DNA of 6,256 bases from Bacteroidales bacterium (GCA_030017935.1 JASEGF010000133.1:1-6256), one strand, 5' to 3'. Shown: positions 1 through 6,106, counted from the first letter of the stretch. Notes: a model not told the origin generated them from the sequence alone. A program made the numbers and translations.

Positions 1-65
1 AAATCAATTATACTCATAAGAAATTTAGTTATTATCTAAACGTCTATTTCAATTAGGTTTAATTT

Positions 66-97
66 TTTGTATAAAAACTAATAATTTATTACTTTTG
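66..97 (+). promoter_or_regulatory. Bacteroidota-type promoter of nusB
   Basis: A TTTG at 66-69 (the -33 element) is followed after 20 bases by TACTTTTG at 90-97, a perfect match to the -7 consensus TAnnTTTG used by the primary sigma factor of Bacteroidota. Spacing and order fit the consensus. Transcription would start a few bases after 97, leaving a leader of only about 10-15 bases before the ATG at 116. That leader has no Shine-Dalgarno sequence, which is normal in this phylum. This is the best promoter in the window and probably serves both nusB and nth. Confidence 0.7.
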
Positions 98-115
98 CAA
101 TAACAATATCATTTT

Positions 116-1081
116 ATGATAGGTAGAAGAATTTTGAGAATTAAAGTATTACAGAGTGTATATGCGTTTCACTTATCAGAGAATAACGATTTACCTTCTG
201 CTAGAAATTCACTAATTAATAGTATTGATGATCTTGTGAGAATTTTTTTTATAAATATTTATTTTTTTTTAAATTTTATTAAATTTTATAAAGAAAGACT
301 CGAAAAAAATAAAGAAAAATTTTTCCCTTCTGAGGATGATATTAATCCTAGCACTGTCATTATTGATAATGTTTTTATTAATGATTTATTACATAATGAA
401 AATTTGAAAAGTGGTCTTGACAATTTATCTTTAGATTTTCCTTTTGAAAGTGATCTATTCTGGGATGTGTACAAAAAAATCAAAGATTGGTATATTTATC
501 AAAATTTCATTTCTAAAAATTTTTATTCATTAGAAGATTATCAAAAATTTTATTCGAAGTTTTTTAAACAATTTATTGCTTTTCATCCATTACTAAAATC
601 TTATTTAGAATCTGGCAATTTATCATGGAGTGATGATCAGAATACTATGGCTCTGATTACTTATATGTGGTTAAAAAATTATAATCCTCAGAATAGTGAA
701 TCTCAACTACCTCCACAACCATTTAAACCAATAAAAAACATTGGTGATGAAGACGATAAAGAATTTGTAAAAACCCTTTTTGATAATACTATCTTAAACA
801 AAAACAAATGGGATGAAGAGATTCAAAAACATGCTCAAAATTGGGAATTACAACGTTTAAATCTTTTAGACCGTTATATTATTCATCAAGCTATGGCTGA
901 GATCGTTTATTGTCCCACTATTCCTATTAAAACTTCTATAGATGAATATATTGAGATTGCTATTCAATTTTGTACTGAAAAAAGTCATCTTTTCATTAAT
1001 GGACTCTTGCAAGCTATCATAGATGATTATAATAAACAAGGCCTAATTAATAAAACTGGTAGAGGATTAATAAGTAATTAA
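116..1081 (+). CDS. nusB: Transcription antitermination factor NusB, long Bacteroidota form
   Basis: NusB is a cytoplasmic RNA-binding protein that pairs with NusE (ribosomal protein S10) on boxA RNA and keeps RNA polymerase from terminating in rRNA operons. The N-terminus MIGRRILRIKVLQSVYAF (1-18) matches the family's opening helix. The diagnostic NusB core lies at about residues 240-318: NWELQRLNLLDRYIIHQAMAE, PTIPIKTSIDEYIEIA, then KSHLFINGLLQAI and a terminal KTGRGLI. At 321 residues it is about twice the length of proteobacterial NusB. The extra central part (about 40-225), with the PSEDDINPST segment near 71-80, is as expected for Bacteroidota. The ATG at 116 fits both the conserved N-terminus and the promoter just upstream. 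The frame crosses T8 and T9 runs at 243-250 and 262-270 and stays intact. nth follows after 6 bases. Confidence 0.93.
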   Translation: MIGRRILRIKVLQSVYAFHLSENNDLPSARNSLINSIDDLVRIFFINIYFFLNFIKFYKERLEKNKEKFFPSEDDINPSTVIIDNVFINDLLHNENLKSGLDNLSLDFPFESDLFWDVYKKIKDWYIYQNFISKNFYSLEDYQKFYSKFFKQFIAFHPLLKSYLESGNLSWSDDQNTMALITYMWLKNYNPQNSESQLPPQPFKPIKNIGDEDDKEFVKTLFDNTILNKNKWDEEIQKHAQNWELQRLNLLDRYIIHQAMAEIVYCPTIPIKTSIDEYIEIAIQFCTEKSHLFINGLLQAIIDDYNKQGLINKTGRGLISN

Positions 1082-1087
1082 TCTTTT

Positions 1088-1729
1088 ATGAATAAAAAAG
1101 AATCTTTATATAATATTTTGACAATTTTTGACAAAATAAATCCTAATCCTAAAACAGAATTAATTTATAAAGATGAATATCAATTGACAGTAGCTGTCAT
1201 ACTCAGTGCTCAATGTACTGATAAAAGAGTAAATATAATTACAAAAAAATTTTTTGAAAGATTCCCCGACTTTAAAACTTTGTCATCAGCAACTATTGAT
1301 GAAATCTTTGAACTAATAAAATCATGCTCCTATCCAAATAACAAAGCTAAATATTTAAAATCATTAGCAGATGAATTGATGGACAAATATAACGGCATTT
1401 TACCTGTGAATTATGAAGAATTACTTACTCTATCAGGTATCGGACCTAAAACTGCCAAAGTGATTTTAAATGTTTTATATGATGCTCCTACCATACCTGT
1501 AGATACGCACGTCAAACGTGTAGCCACCAGATTAGGTTTCGCTAAAGACAAGGATACTCCCTTAAAAATTGAAAAAATTCTATTAGAATTAGCTCCTCCA
1601 GAATATGTTAATCGAATACATCACTGGTTTATATTACATGGCAGATATGTGTGTACAGCTAAATCTCCCAAATGTGTTAATTGTCAAATTTATAAATATT
1701 GTGATTATTTTATAAAAAATTTATCATAA
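1088..1729 (+). CDS. nth: Endonuclease III, DNA glycosylase/AP lyase
   Basis: This base-excision repair enzyme removes oxidised pyrimidines and then cleaves the DNA backbone at the resulting abasic site. The 213 residues match the family length (about 210). Visible hallmarks are LSAQCTDKRVN at 39-49, the helix-hairpin-helix LSGIGPKTAKVIL at 115-127 with the catalytic lysine K121, and the catalytic aspartate D139 in PVDTHVKRV. The C-terminal [4Fe-4S] ligands C189, C196, C199 and C205 have the exact C-X6-C-X2-C-X5-C spacing. No key residue is missing, so the enzyme should be active. The start lies only 6 bases after the nusB stop and no separate promoter is visible, so the two genes are probably co-transcribed. 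The stop codon overlaps a promoter-like box for the next gene. Confidence 0.95.
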   Translation: MNKKESLYNILTIFDKINPNPKTELIYKDEYQLTVAVILSAQCTDKRVNIITKKFFERFPDFKTLSSATIDEIFELIKSCSYPNNKAKYLKSLADELMDKYNGILPVNYEELLTLSGIGPKTAKVILNVLYDAPTIPVDTHVKRVATRLGFAKDKDTPLKIEKILLELAPPEYVNRIHHWFILHGRYVCTAKSPKCVNCQIYKYCDYFIKNLS

Positions 1730-1734
1730 ATTTG
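1727..1734 (+). promoter_or_regulatory. Candidate -7 promoter box before the endonuclease I gene
   Basis: TAAATTTG is a perfect match to the Bacteroidota -7 consensus TAnnTTTG. It ends 16 bases before the ATG at 1751, close to the 18 bases between the nusB box and its start. Its first three bases are the TAA stop of nth. The -33 side is weak: the nearest candidate is ATTG at 1698-1701, 25 bases upstream, which is longer than usual. Because TAnnTTTG arises easily in AT-rich DNA, this remains a candidate only. Confidence 0.4.
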
Positions 1735-1750
1735 TAAAAATAATAATGTT

Positions 1751-2791
1751 ATGAAAAAATATGTGTTGATAACTTTTTTTAATTTCATTACTATCTTAGT
1801 TTTCACTCAGATACCTAATGGATATTATGATGATGCTCAGGGCAAATATGGACAAGAGCTTAGAGTGGCTTTACATAATATTATAAATACTAATGTAACA
1901 ACTATTAGCTACGACCAATTATGGGATGCATATCCACGAACTGATAAGAAACCTAATGGCAAAGTATGGGACATTTATAGTGATAATCCTAATGGCACTC
2001 CACCATATGAGTTTACATTTTTCATAGATCAATGTGGTAATTATACTGGAGAAGGTGTTTGCTATAATAGAGAACACACAGTACCAGCTAGTTGGTTTAA
2101 TGATGCCTCACCAATGTATAGTGATCTTTTTCATGTTTTGCCTACTGACGGTCATGTGAATGGTAGACGAAGCAATTATCCCTATGGCAAAGTAGGAAAT
2201 GCAACCTGGACATCTATGAATGGTAGTAAACTTGGTAGTTCTGCTACTATTGGATATTCTGGCACTGTCTTTGAACCTATAGATTCCTTCAAAGGTGATG
2301 TAGCTCGTATCTATTTCTATATGTCTACTAGATATATGGACAAAATTGCTAATTGGACTAGTGAAAGTTTTCAAAATAGTGATTTATCTTCTTGGGCAAA
2401 AAATTTATTCCTGCAATGGCATCAGCTCGATCCTGTTAGTACTAAAGAAAGAAAAAGAAATGATTCTGCTTATGTAATCCAGCATAATAGAAATCCTTTT
2501 GTAGATCATCCAGAATTTGCTATCGACATCTGGGGGCCATCAGCCTCTATAAATAATTATGATTTTATTACATATTTATACACAACTAGTGATGCTATAA
2601 ATGTTAATTTTATGAGTACTTTTGATAATTTAACAATAAAATTATTCTCTATACAAGGCCAACTAATTTATGATGTAGAATTAAACAATTCAAATAATCT
2701 TATCATTCCGATAACTTTCAATCAAGGAGTATACATTTTGACCATATATAATGACCAAAATATTTATACTGAAAAAATCGTAATTGAGTAA
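1751..2791 (+). CDS. Secreted endonuclease I (EndA/NucM family) with T9SS sorting domain
   Basis: This is a predicted non-specific extracellular DNase/RNase of the EndA/NucM/Vvn family (beta-beta-alpha-metal fold). Residues 1-19 form a signal peptide (KK then a hydrophobic stretch ending VFTQ). The catalytic motif is CYNREHTVPASWF at 104-116, with H109 the expected general base and E108 next to it. Next come DLFHVLPTDGHVNGRRSN (125-142), whose asparagines include the likely metal ligand, and KGDVARIYFYMSTRY (181-195). QWHQLDPVS (222-230) and HNRNPFVDHPE (245-255) are also family signatures. Residues from about 275 to 346 resemble a T9SS type A sorting domain: beta-rich, with LFSIQGQLIYDVEL, GVYILTIYN and a final KIVIE. 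Export across both membranes for nutrient DNA use or biofilm/eDNA turnover is inferred. The next gene begins on the base after this stop. Confidence 0.9.
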   Translation: MKKYVLITFFNFITILVFTQIPNGYYDDAQGKYGQELRVALHNIINTNVTTISYDQLWDAYPRTDKKPNGKVWDIYSDNPNGTPPYEFTFFIDQCGNYTGEGVCYNREHTVPASWFNDASPMYSDLFHVLPTDGHVNGRRSNYPYGKVGNATWTSMNGSKLGSSATIGYSGTVFEPIDSFKGDVARIYFYMSTRYMDKIANWTSESFQNSDLSSWAKNLFLQWHQLDPVSTKERKRNDSAYVIQHNRNPFVDHPEFAIDIWGPSASINNYDFITYLYTTSDAINVNFMSTFDNLTIKLFSIQGQLIYDVELNNSNNLIIPITFNQGVYILTIYNDQNIYTEKIVIE

Positions 2792-3430
2792 ATGCCTTTA
2801 GTTTATTATAATAAGATTTCTAATGGACTAGAATTGGGTATTTGGCATATCACCGAGAGTGTAGATGAATTATTTAAATATTTATATTTGAATAAAGAAG
2901 AATTTGCTACACTATACTCTTTTAAAAGTGAAAAAAGAAAAAAACAATGGATGAGCTATAGAGCTTTGATCAGAACTTTAGTACAAACAGACTTTATTTA
3001 TCGTATTTATTATGATGAAAATAATAAACCTTATTTAGTAAATCCACCTAGATCTATTAGTGTGAGCCATACAGATAACTACTCGGCAGTACTAATAAAT
3101 GAAAATGTTAATGAAATTAGAGGATTAGATGTAGAGAGACTCTCAGAAAAAGCTTTTAGAAATATAAACAAATTTCTCACTGATGAAGAAATTAATTTGT
3201 TACCTATTGATAATTTGTATTTTTATAGCACTTTATTCTGGTCTGCTAAAGAATCTGTTTATAAAAAATTAAATATCCCTAATATTTTTCTAAAATCAAA
3301 TATTAAAATCGAAAATATAGATTTTGATAATAATATTATTAATGCCAAATTATTTTACAAAGATATTATTGTAAAGATAAATGTTTTTTGGTCTATTTAT
3401 GATTCTATGGTGATAACCTATACTGACTGA
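2792..3430 (+). CDS. 4'-phosphopantetheinyl transferase superfamily protein (Sfp type)
   Basis: The enzyme moves phosphopantetheine from coenzyme A to a serine of acyl or peptidyl carrier proteins, in the cytoplasm. Motifs appear in family order: EKRKKQWMSYRAL (47-59), NNKPYL (77-82), SVSHT with H93 (90-94), the metal-binding GLDVE with D113 and E115 (111-115), and FWSAKESVYKKL (149-160) with W150, K153, E154 and K158. The 212-residue length is typical of Sfp-like rather than the shorter AcpS-like enzymes. The ATG follows the upstream TAA with no gap (TAAATG), which suggests translational coupling to the nuclease gene. No carrier protein or synthase gene is nearby, so the substrate is unknown. 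In Bacteroidota such enzymes may serve the fatty-acid carrier protein, and that role here is inference. Confidence 0.9.
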   Translation: MPLVYYNKISNGLELGIWHITESVDELFKYLYLNKEEFATLYSFKSEKRKKQWMSYRALIRTLVQTDFIYRIYYDENNKPYLVNPPRSISVSHTDNYSAVLINENVNEIRGLDVERLSEKAFRNINKFLTDEEINLLPIDNLYFYSTLFWSAKESVYKKLNIPNIFLKSNIKIENIDFDNNIINAKLFYKDIIVKINVFWSIYDSMVITYTD

Positions 3431-3434
3431 GAAA

Positions 3435-3500
3435 TTGGAGACTGGGGAGACGGGGAGACGAGGTGACTTGGAGACAAGGTGACTGGGAGATGGGGAGATG
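3435..3500 (+). repeat. Degenerate G-rich octamer tandem array (NNGGWGAC)
   Basis: Starting 4 bases after the transferase stop, the + strand reads TTGGAGAC, TGGGGAGAC, GGGGAGAC, GAGGTGAC, TTGGAGAC, AAGGTGAC, then TGGGAGAT and GGGGAGATG. The only cytosines fall at 3442, 3451, 3459, 3467, 3475 and 3483, so the period is 9 then 8, 8, 8, 8 bases. The composition (rich in G, nearly no C) is quite unlike the surrounding AT-rich DNA. The period is not a multiple of three and the repeat sits between genes, so it is non-coding. It resembles the short G-rich tandem repeats scattered in some bacterial genomes. Function is unknown. Confidence 0.85.
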
Positions 3501-3508
3501 AATGATTA

Positions 3509-3557
3509 GTGATAGGTGATAGGTGATAGGTGATAGGTGATAGGTGATAGGTGATGG
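3509..3557 (+). repeat. GTGATAG heptamer tandem repeat
   Basis: Six perfect head-to-tail copies of GTGATAG run from 3509 to 3550, followed by one imperfect copy (GTGATGG, 3551-3557) that merges into GGGGAGAGTGGGTAG. The block follows the octamer array after 8 intervening bases and shares its strand bias towards G. Perfect identity of six copies suggests recent slippage-driven expansion, so copy number may vary between strains. The repeat has no spacers and so is not a CRISPR array. It lies in the 249-base gene-free gap between the transferase and the next lipoprotein. The rest of that gap (3571-3663) is plain AT-rich sequence with no convincing promoter. Confidence 0.92.
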
Positions 3558-3663
3558 GGAGAGTGGGTAGAAATATCAAAATATGGGATAGTTTAAAAAT
3601 AAAAGATTTATTCATTATAAAAAAGTAATTTATTCAAAAATATTCATTAATTTTACCTAGCAA

Positions 3664-3695
3664 ATGAAAAAAATTATTTGTGAAAAAAATTATTT
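3664..3695 (+). repeat. 16-base tandem duplication across a start codon
   Basis: Two adjacent 16-base copies, ATGAAAAAAATTATTT (3664-3679) and GTGAAAAAAATTATTT (3680-3695), differ only in their first base. The first copy supplies an ATG and the second the GTG start of the lipoprotein gene. Since 16 is not a multiple of three, the ATG is out of frame with the gene and leads to a 23-codon frame ending at TAA 3733-3735. Confidence 0.9.
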
Positions 3696-4102
3696 TTCTT
3701 TTATTATTCTTTGTTTTCATCTTTGTTTCTTGTAAAAATACAAAAAATGAATCAAAAGATGAAATCTTGAATGATAGTAGTTCAACAAGTAAAAATATTT
3801 ATTCAGCAGCCTCATCTAAAAAAGATACAAATAGAATAAATAATAAGATTAACATAGATATTAATAAACTCTTAGGTATTTGGTGTTATCCTGAAGACCT
3901 AAATGCAACCTTTAAAATTGTAAAAGATTCTATATTTTATGTAGATGCAAATGAATGGTATAAGTATAAATTAAAAGGCGAAACATTAATAATTTATTAT
4001 GATTATAATTATATAGATACAAGCTTATGTGAAATTAAAAATGATAAATTATTTTTAAAGAATAAATATGGGGTAAAAACATTTGAAAGATTTAATAAAT
4101 AA
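3680..4102 (+). CDS. Small lipoprotein with lipocalin-like C-terminal domain, function unknown
   Basis: The 140-residue product has a lipoprotein signal peptide: MKKIIFLLLFFVFIFVSC, with the lipid-bearing cysteine expected at C18. A polar Ser/Asn/Lys-rich linker (19-60) follows. The compact beta-rich part begins NKLLGIWCYPEDLNATFKI (62-80) and continues with alternating short strands to the end. A 'GIW' strand followed by repeated beta strands recalls small lipocalin-like lipoproteins of Bacteroidota, but this is a resemblance only and no ligand can be named. The start is a GTG. It is chosen because it is the only start giving a full signal peptide in frame; the ATG 16 bases upstream is out of frame through a tandem duplication. 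Translation may therefore be weaker than in an ancestral form. The location is the periplasm or outer membrane. Confidence 0.75.
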   Translation: MKKIIFLLLFFVFIFVSCKNTKNESKDEILNDSSSTSKNIYSAASSKKDTNRINNKINIDINKLLGIWCYPEDLNATFKIVKDSIFYVDANEWYKYKLKGETLIIYYDYNYIDTSLCEIKNDKLFLKNKYGVKTFERFNK

Positions 4103-4115
4103 AAAGTTATACCTG
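4082..4115 (+). promoter_or_regulatory. Weak candidate promoter before the secreted jelly-roll protein
   Basis: TTTG at 4082-4085 and TATACCTG at 4108-4115 (six of eight matches to TAnnTTTG) are separated by 22 bases, within the tolerated range. The -33 element lies inside the end of the preceding lipoprotein gene. If used, it would give a leader of about 35-40 bases before the ATG at 4158. Two mismatches in the main box keep this tentative. Confidence 0.22.
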
Positions 4116-4157
4116 ACATAAATTATGGAATTAGAATACAATTTAAAAGAAAATAAT

Positions 4158-4976
4158 ATGAAACAAGGATTTTTAATAATAATTTTATTTTTTTCTACGA
4201 TAGTATATATTTCTGCACAAGAGAATTTAGTATATAATGGAAGTTTTGAAGAGCATTGGTACTGCCCGCCTGTAATATCTCAAGATAGTTTCCCGTGTAA
4301 AGGTTGGTATTCTCCAAATTTAGGTACACCAGATTATTTTCATGTTTGTAGTACTGATTCTTTTTTGTCCAATAGTCATAATTGTTTTTCTTCACATTCT
4401 GGAAATGCTTGTATTGGATTAGGATTAATAAGTATTGAATATGCATGGATTGAACATATCCAAAGTCAATTAAAAGAACCACTTAAAGCAGGACAAAAGT
4501 ATAAAGTAAGTTTTTGGGTTCGCTTAGATTATCAATACAGCGATTATACAGCTTATAACATAGGCGTATATTTTTCAAAGAATAAAAAAATATTTGGAGA
4601 TTATCTGTTAAGCAAACATAACTACATTGAAGGCATGACACCCGAATTACAGGCACATGTAAGCAATGAGAAAGGAAAATTTATTATAGATACCACATGG
4701 AAAGAAATAAGCGGAATTTATACAGCACAGGGAGAAGAAAAATATATTACAATAGGCATGTTCTGGGACGACAACCCCAAAGTGGTAAAAGCATGGGAAA
4801 AAGCAAAAAAAAATCAATCGTGGGGTAATACTAAGCGATTTGGGAAGATTGTCAAAAAATATTTGCTAAAAAAAAATCCATATATGGAAGATAAATATAA
4901 GAATTTTTTGTTAAAAGGAGGACAACACTATCCCTATTATTTAATAGACGATGTAAGTGTAATAGAGTTAAATTAA
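4158..4976 (+). CDS. Secreted protein with carbohydrate-binding-like (jelly-roll) domain
   Basis: With this start the product is 272 residues. MKQGFLIIILFFSTIVYISA (1-20) is a clear signal peptide, probably cut before Q21. An upstream in-frame ATG at 4125 would add 11 mostly polar or charged residues before the signal peptide, so I prefer 4158. The mature part opens ENLVYNGSFEEHW (22-34), continues with GWYSPNLGTPDYFHVCS (49-65), PLKAGQKYKVSFWVRL (108-123), ISGIYTAQGEEKYITIGMF (184-202), and ends YYLIDDVSVIE (260-270). This pattern is common in exported Bacteroidota proteins, where the domain resembles CBM4/9-type galactose-binding-like folds and often precedes an OmpA or sorting domain. Here nothing follows it, so surface anchoring is not evident. 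A lysine-rich insert at about 207-256 splits the last strands. The ligand is unknown. Confidence 0.75.
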   Translation: MKQGFLIIILFFSTIVYISAQENLVYNGSFEEHWYCPPVISQDSFPCKGWYSPNLGTPDYFHVCSTDSFLSNSHNCFSSHSGNACIGLGLISIEYAWIEHIQSQLKEPLKAGQKYKVSFWVRLDYQYSDYTAYNIGVYFSKNKKIFGDYLLSKHNYIEGMTPELQAHVSNEKGKFIIDTTWKEISGIYTAQGEEKYITIGMFWDDNPKVVKAWEKAKKNQSWGNTKRFGKIVKKYLLKKNPYMEDKYKNFLLKGGQHYPYYLIDDVSVIELN

Positions 4977-5087
4977 ATTAATTTTACCTATGAAAATGGT
5001 AATTCTGTATATCCTTTGTTATTAAAATCTGATTCAAAAGGAATAAAGAGTGCCTATTTTGATAATTTTTATTACAAAAATTTTTAA
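4977..5087 (+). pseudogene. Possible remnant: orphan C-terminal reading frame
   Basis: Directly after the TAA of the jelly-roll gene, the same frame stays open for 36 more codons to TAA 5085-5087. It reads like protein: INFTYENGNSVYPL, then LLKSDSKGIKSAYFDNFYYK. There is no ATG or GTG in this frame, so it cannot be expressed alone except from a weak TTG. The preceding protein already ends at a natural domain boundary (DDVSV), so this is more likely the 3' end of a lost gene than a lost extension. Mixed hydrophobic and charged residues favour former coding sequence, but 36 codons is short and chance is possible. A faint likeness to the end of the next gene (VY..LLK, then F.DF) is noted but unproven. 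Confidence 0.3.
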
Positions 5088-5089
5088 CC

Positions 5090-5638
5090 ATGAATAAAAA
5101 ATATTTAATAATTATGTTAGTCTTAGCTACCATGATTATATCTTGTTCTACTAATATGAGTACAATTAATAATATCAATAATATACAGTTTAAACAACTA
5201 AAAAAAGTAACTCCTAAAACTTATTAGATATATTACAAAAAATTTATAAAAAATTATCGTAATATAATATTAAATGATATATTAGATGAAAAACGATATA
5301 AACAACTTTATATAACAGAGATTATAAATCAAATGGATTTAACTAAATATTATGGATATATTTTAGCAGATAATATTGTAGCATATAATTTCAATATTGA
5401 TTTAATGAACAATGTTTTTTGTTGGAACAAAATATTGCTTACTGAATATAACAAAAATAATATTTATAATGTTTTTTTTAATGATAATAATTTCTCCATA
5501 CTGCGAAATAAGCTTAATCATTCATCTATAGTGTATGATGCTGGATATATATTTTTGCTTAAAATAGTATTTAATAATAAAATTAACATTGAAACAATTT
5601 CTTTTTATGATTTTTCAGAGAATAAAATAATTTATTAA
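5090..5638 (+). pseudogene. Lipoprotein gene interrupted by one in-frame TAG
   Basis: The ATG at 5090 opens a clear lipoprotein signal peptide, MNKKYLIIMLVLATMIISC, with the modified cysteine expected at C19. After 45 codons there is a TAG at 5225-5227. The very same frame is then open for 137 codons, to TAA 5636-5638, with no shift needed. The ATG at 5333, inside this second part, gives an isolated 101-residue frame without a signal peptide. That part therefore looks like the body of the lipoprotein and not a separate gene. Without the TAG the product would be about 182 residues. The body is rich in Asn, Ile, Tyr and Lys and matches no family I recognise. The choices are a recent nonsense mutation, a base-call error at this codon, or read-through. 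I favour mutation or error. The sequence is more AT-rich than the conserved genes to the left. Confidence 0.65.
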
Positions 5639-5646
5639 TAAATTTG
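5639..5646 (+). promoter_or_regulatory. Candidate -7 promoter box before the small membrane protein
   Basis: TAAATTTG matches TAnnTTTG perfectly and lies directly after the stop codon of the interrupted lipoprotein gene, 36 bases before the ATG at 5683. It is the same octamer found before the endonuclease I gene. No TTTG or TTG is found at the expected -33 distance, so the support is partial. Confidence 0.3.
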
Positions 5647-5682
5647 TATGGTAAATATAAATAATAAAAATAAAACATAATA

Positions 5683-6087
5683 ATGAAAAGTATGTATTTA
5701 CGCAATATTATGATTATAATTTTTATAATATTTATTATAATTATTATTTTTATTTTAAGTTATAATTCACCAAATTTGAATGAAAAAGAGCTAAAAAGAT
5801 GTTTTATTAATAAAACAAATATTAGTATTGATGATACTTTCATTATTAGTAAATATGAAAACACAGGTCTTTCAATGTATGATTACTCAGAAACTTACTA
5901 TATAAAAGTTACACATAATGACTATCTAAATATTTTAAAAGAAATTAAATTGAAATATAAAAATTGGATAAAAAATTCGACAGGTTATGAGTTATATATA
6001 CCTCAGAATAAATATAATGATACCTGTTTTGCATTTCAAATAGATACTATAAATAAATTTTTAATAATTTCAATTATTGAAGAATAA
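5683..6087 (+). CDS. Small membrane-anchored protein, function unknown
   Basis: The 134-residue product has a short basic start (MKSMYLRN) and one very hydrophobic helix at about 9-27, made almost entirely of Ile and Phe. It has no lipobox and no evident cleavage site. A soluble domain of about 105 residues follows: NEKELKRCFINKTNISIDDTF (33-53), then YDYSETYYIKVTHNDYLNILKEI (66-88), and beta-rich C-terminal strands FAFQIDTINKFLIISI (116-131). The likely topology is an N-terminal inner-membrane anchor with the domain in the periplasm. I cannot assign a family. Similar short Bacteroidota proteins with a 'DYSE.(F/Y).(I/L)K' stretch occur in accessory regions, but an immunity-like role would be a guess. 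ATGs at 5692 and 5710 are alternative starts; 5710 would shorten the anchor's leading segment. The gene is extremely AT-rich. Confidence 0.65.
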   Translation: MKSMYLRNIMIIIFIIFIIIIIFILSYNSPNLNEKELKRCFINKTNISIDDTFIISKYENTGLSMYDYSETYYIKVTHNDYLNILKEIKLKYKNWIKNSTGYELYIPQNKYNDTCFAFQIDTINKFLIISIIEE

Positions 6088-6106
6088 AATTATAAGGTAT
6101 TTTTTG

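Noticed and set aside
1..17. Divergent gene starting on the minus strand at 17
   Set aside because: Only an ATG and four further complete codons are visible. A TAAATTTC box lies just upstream on that strand, but this is too little to call a gene.
243..270. T8 and T9 homopolymers in nusB as a phase-variation switch
   Set aside because: The frame is intact and the encoded hydrophobic segment fits the family's expected helix. Switching off nusB would be an unlikely strategy.
2108..2374. Minus-strand open frame inside the endonuclease I gene
   Set aside because: It lies opposite the conserved nuclease motifs. Its residues follow from the sense codons and show no domain.
3444..3495. G-quadruplex in the G-rich array
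   Set aside because: There are four runs of three or more G (3444-3447, 3452-3455, 3485-3487, 3492-3495), but the middle loop is 29 bases, so a stable canonical form is doubtful.
3509..3557. Possible CRISPR array
   Set aside because: The 7-base units abut without spacers, and no cas gene is present.
3418..3615. Minus-strand open frame with repeated HLSPITY-like residues
   Set aside because: It is the translation of the heptamer and octamer repeats. A 7-base unit gives a 7-residue period in any open frame, and there is no non-repeat domain, so it is not a gene.
3609..3646. Three TATTCA copies at 3609, 3631 and 3641 as operator boxes
   Set aside because: Spacings of 22 and 10 bases are near whole helical turns, but a six-base AT-rich word is too common here to be evidence.
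3646..3659. Fourteen-base sequence ATTAATTTTACCTA repeated at 4977-4990
   Set aside because: Exact matches of this length are expected by chance in DNA this AT-rich, and the two sites have different contexts.
4125..4157. Upstream in-frame start for the jelly-roll protein
   Set aside because: It would place MELEYNLKENN before a complete signal peptide, which would be unusual. The ATG at 4158 begins the signal peptide directly.
4195..4482. Minus-strand open frame inside the jelly-roll gene
   Set aside because: It is antisense to a well-supported coding region and lacks any recognisable motif. The frames at 286-483 and 4984-5178 on the minus strand were dropped for the same lack of support.
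4984..5002. TTACC / GGTAA inverted repeat as a terminator
   Set aside because: The stem is only 5 base pairs with a 9-base loop and no following T run, and it lies in a protein-like frame.
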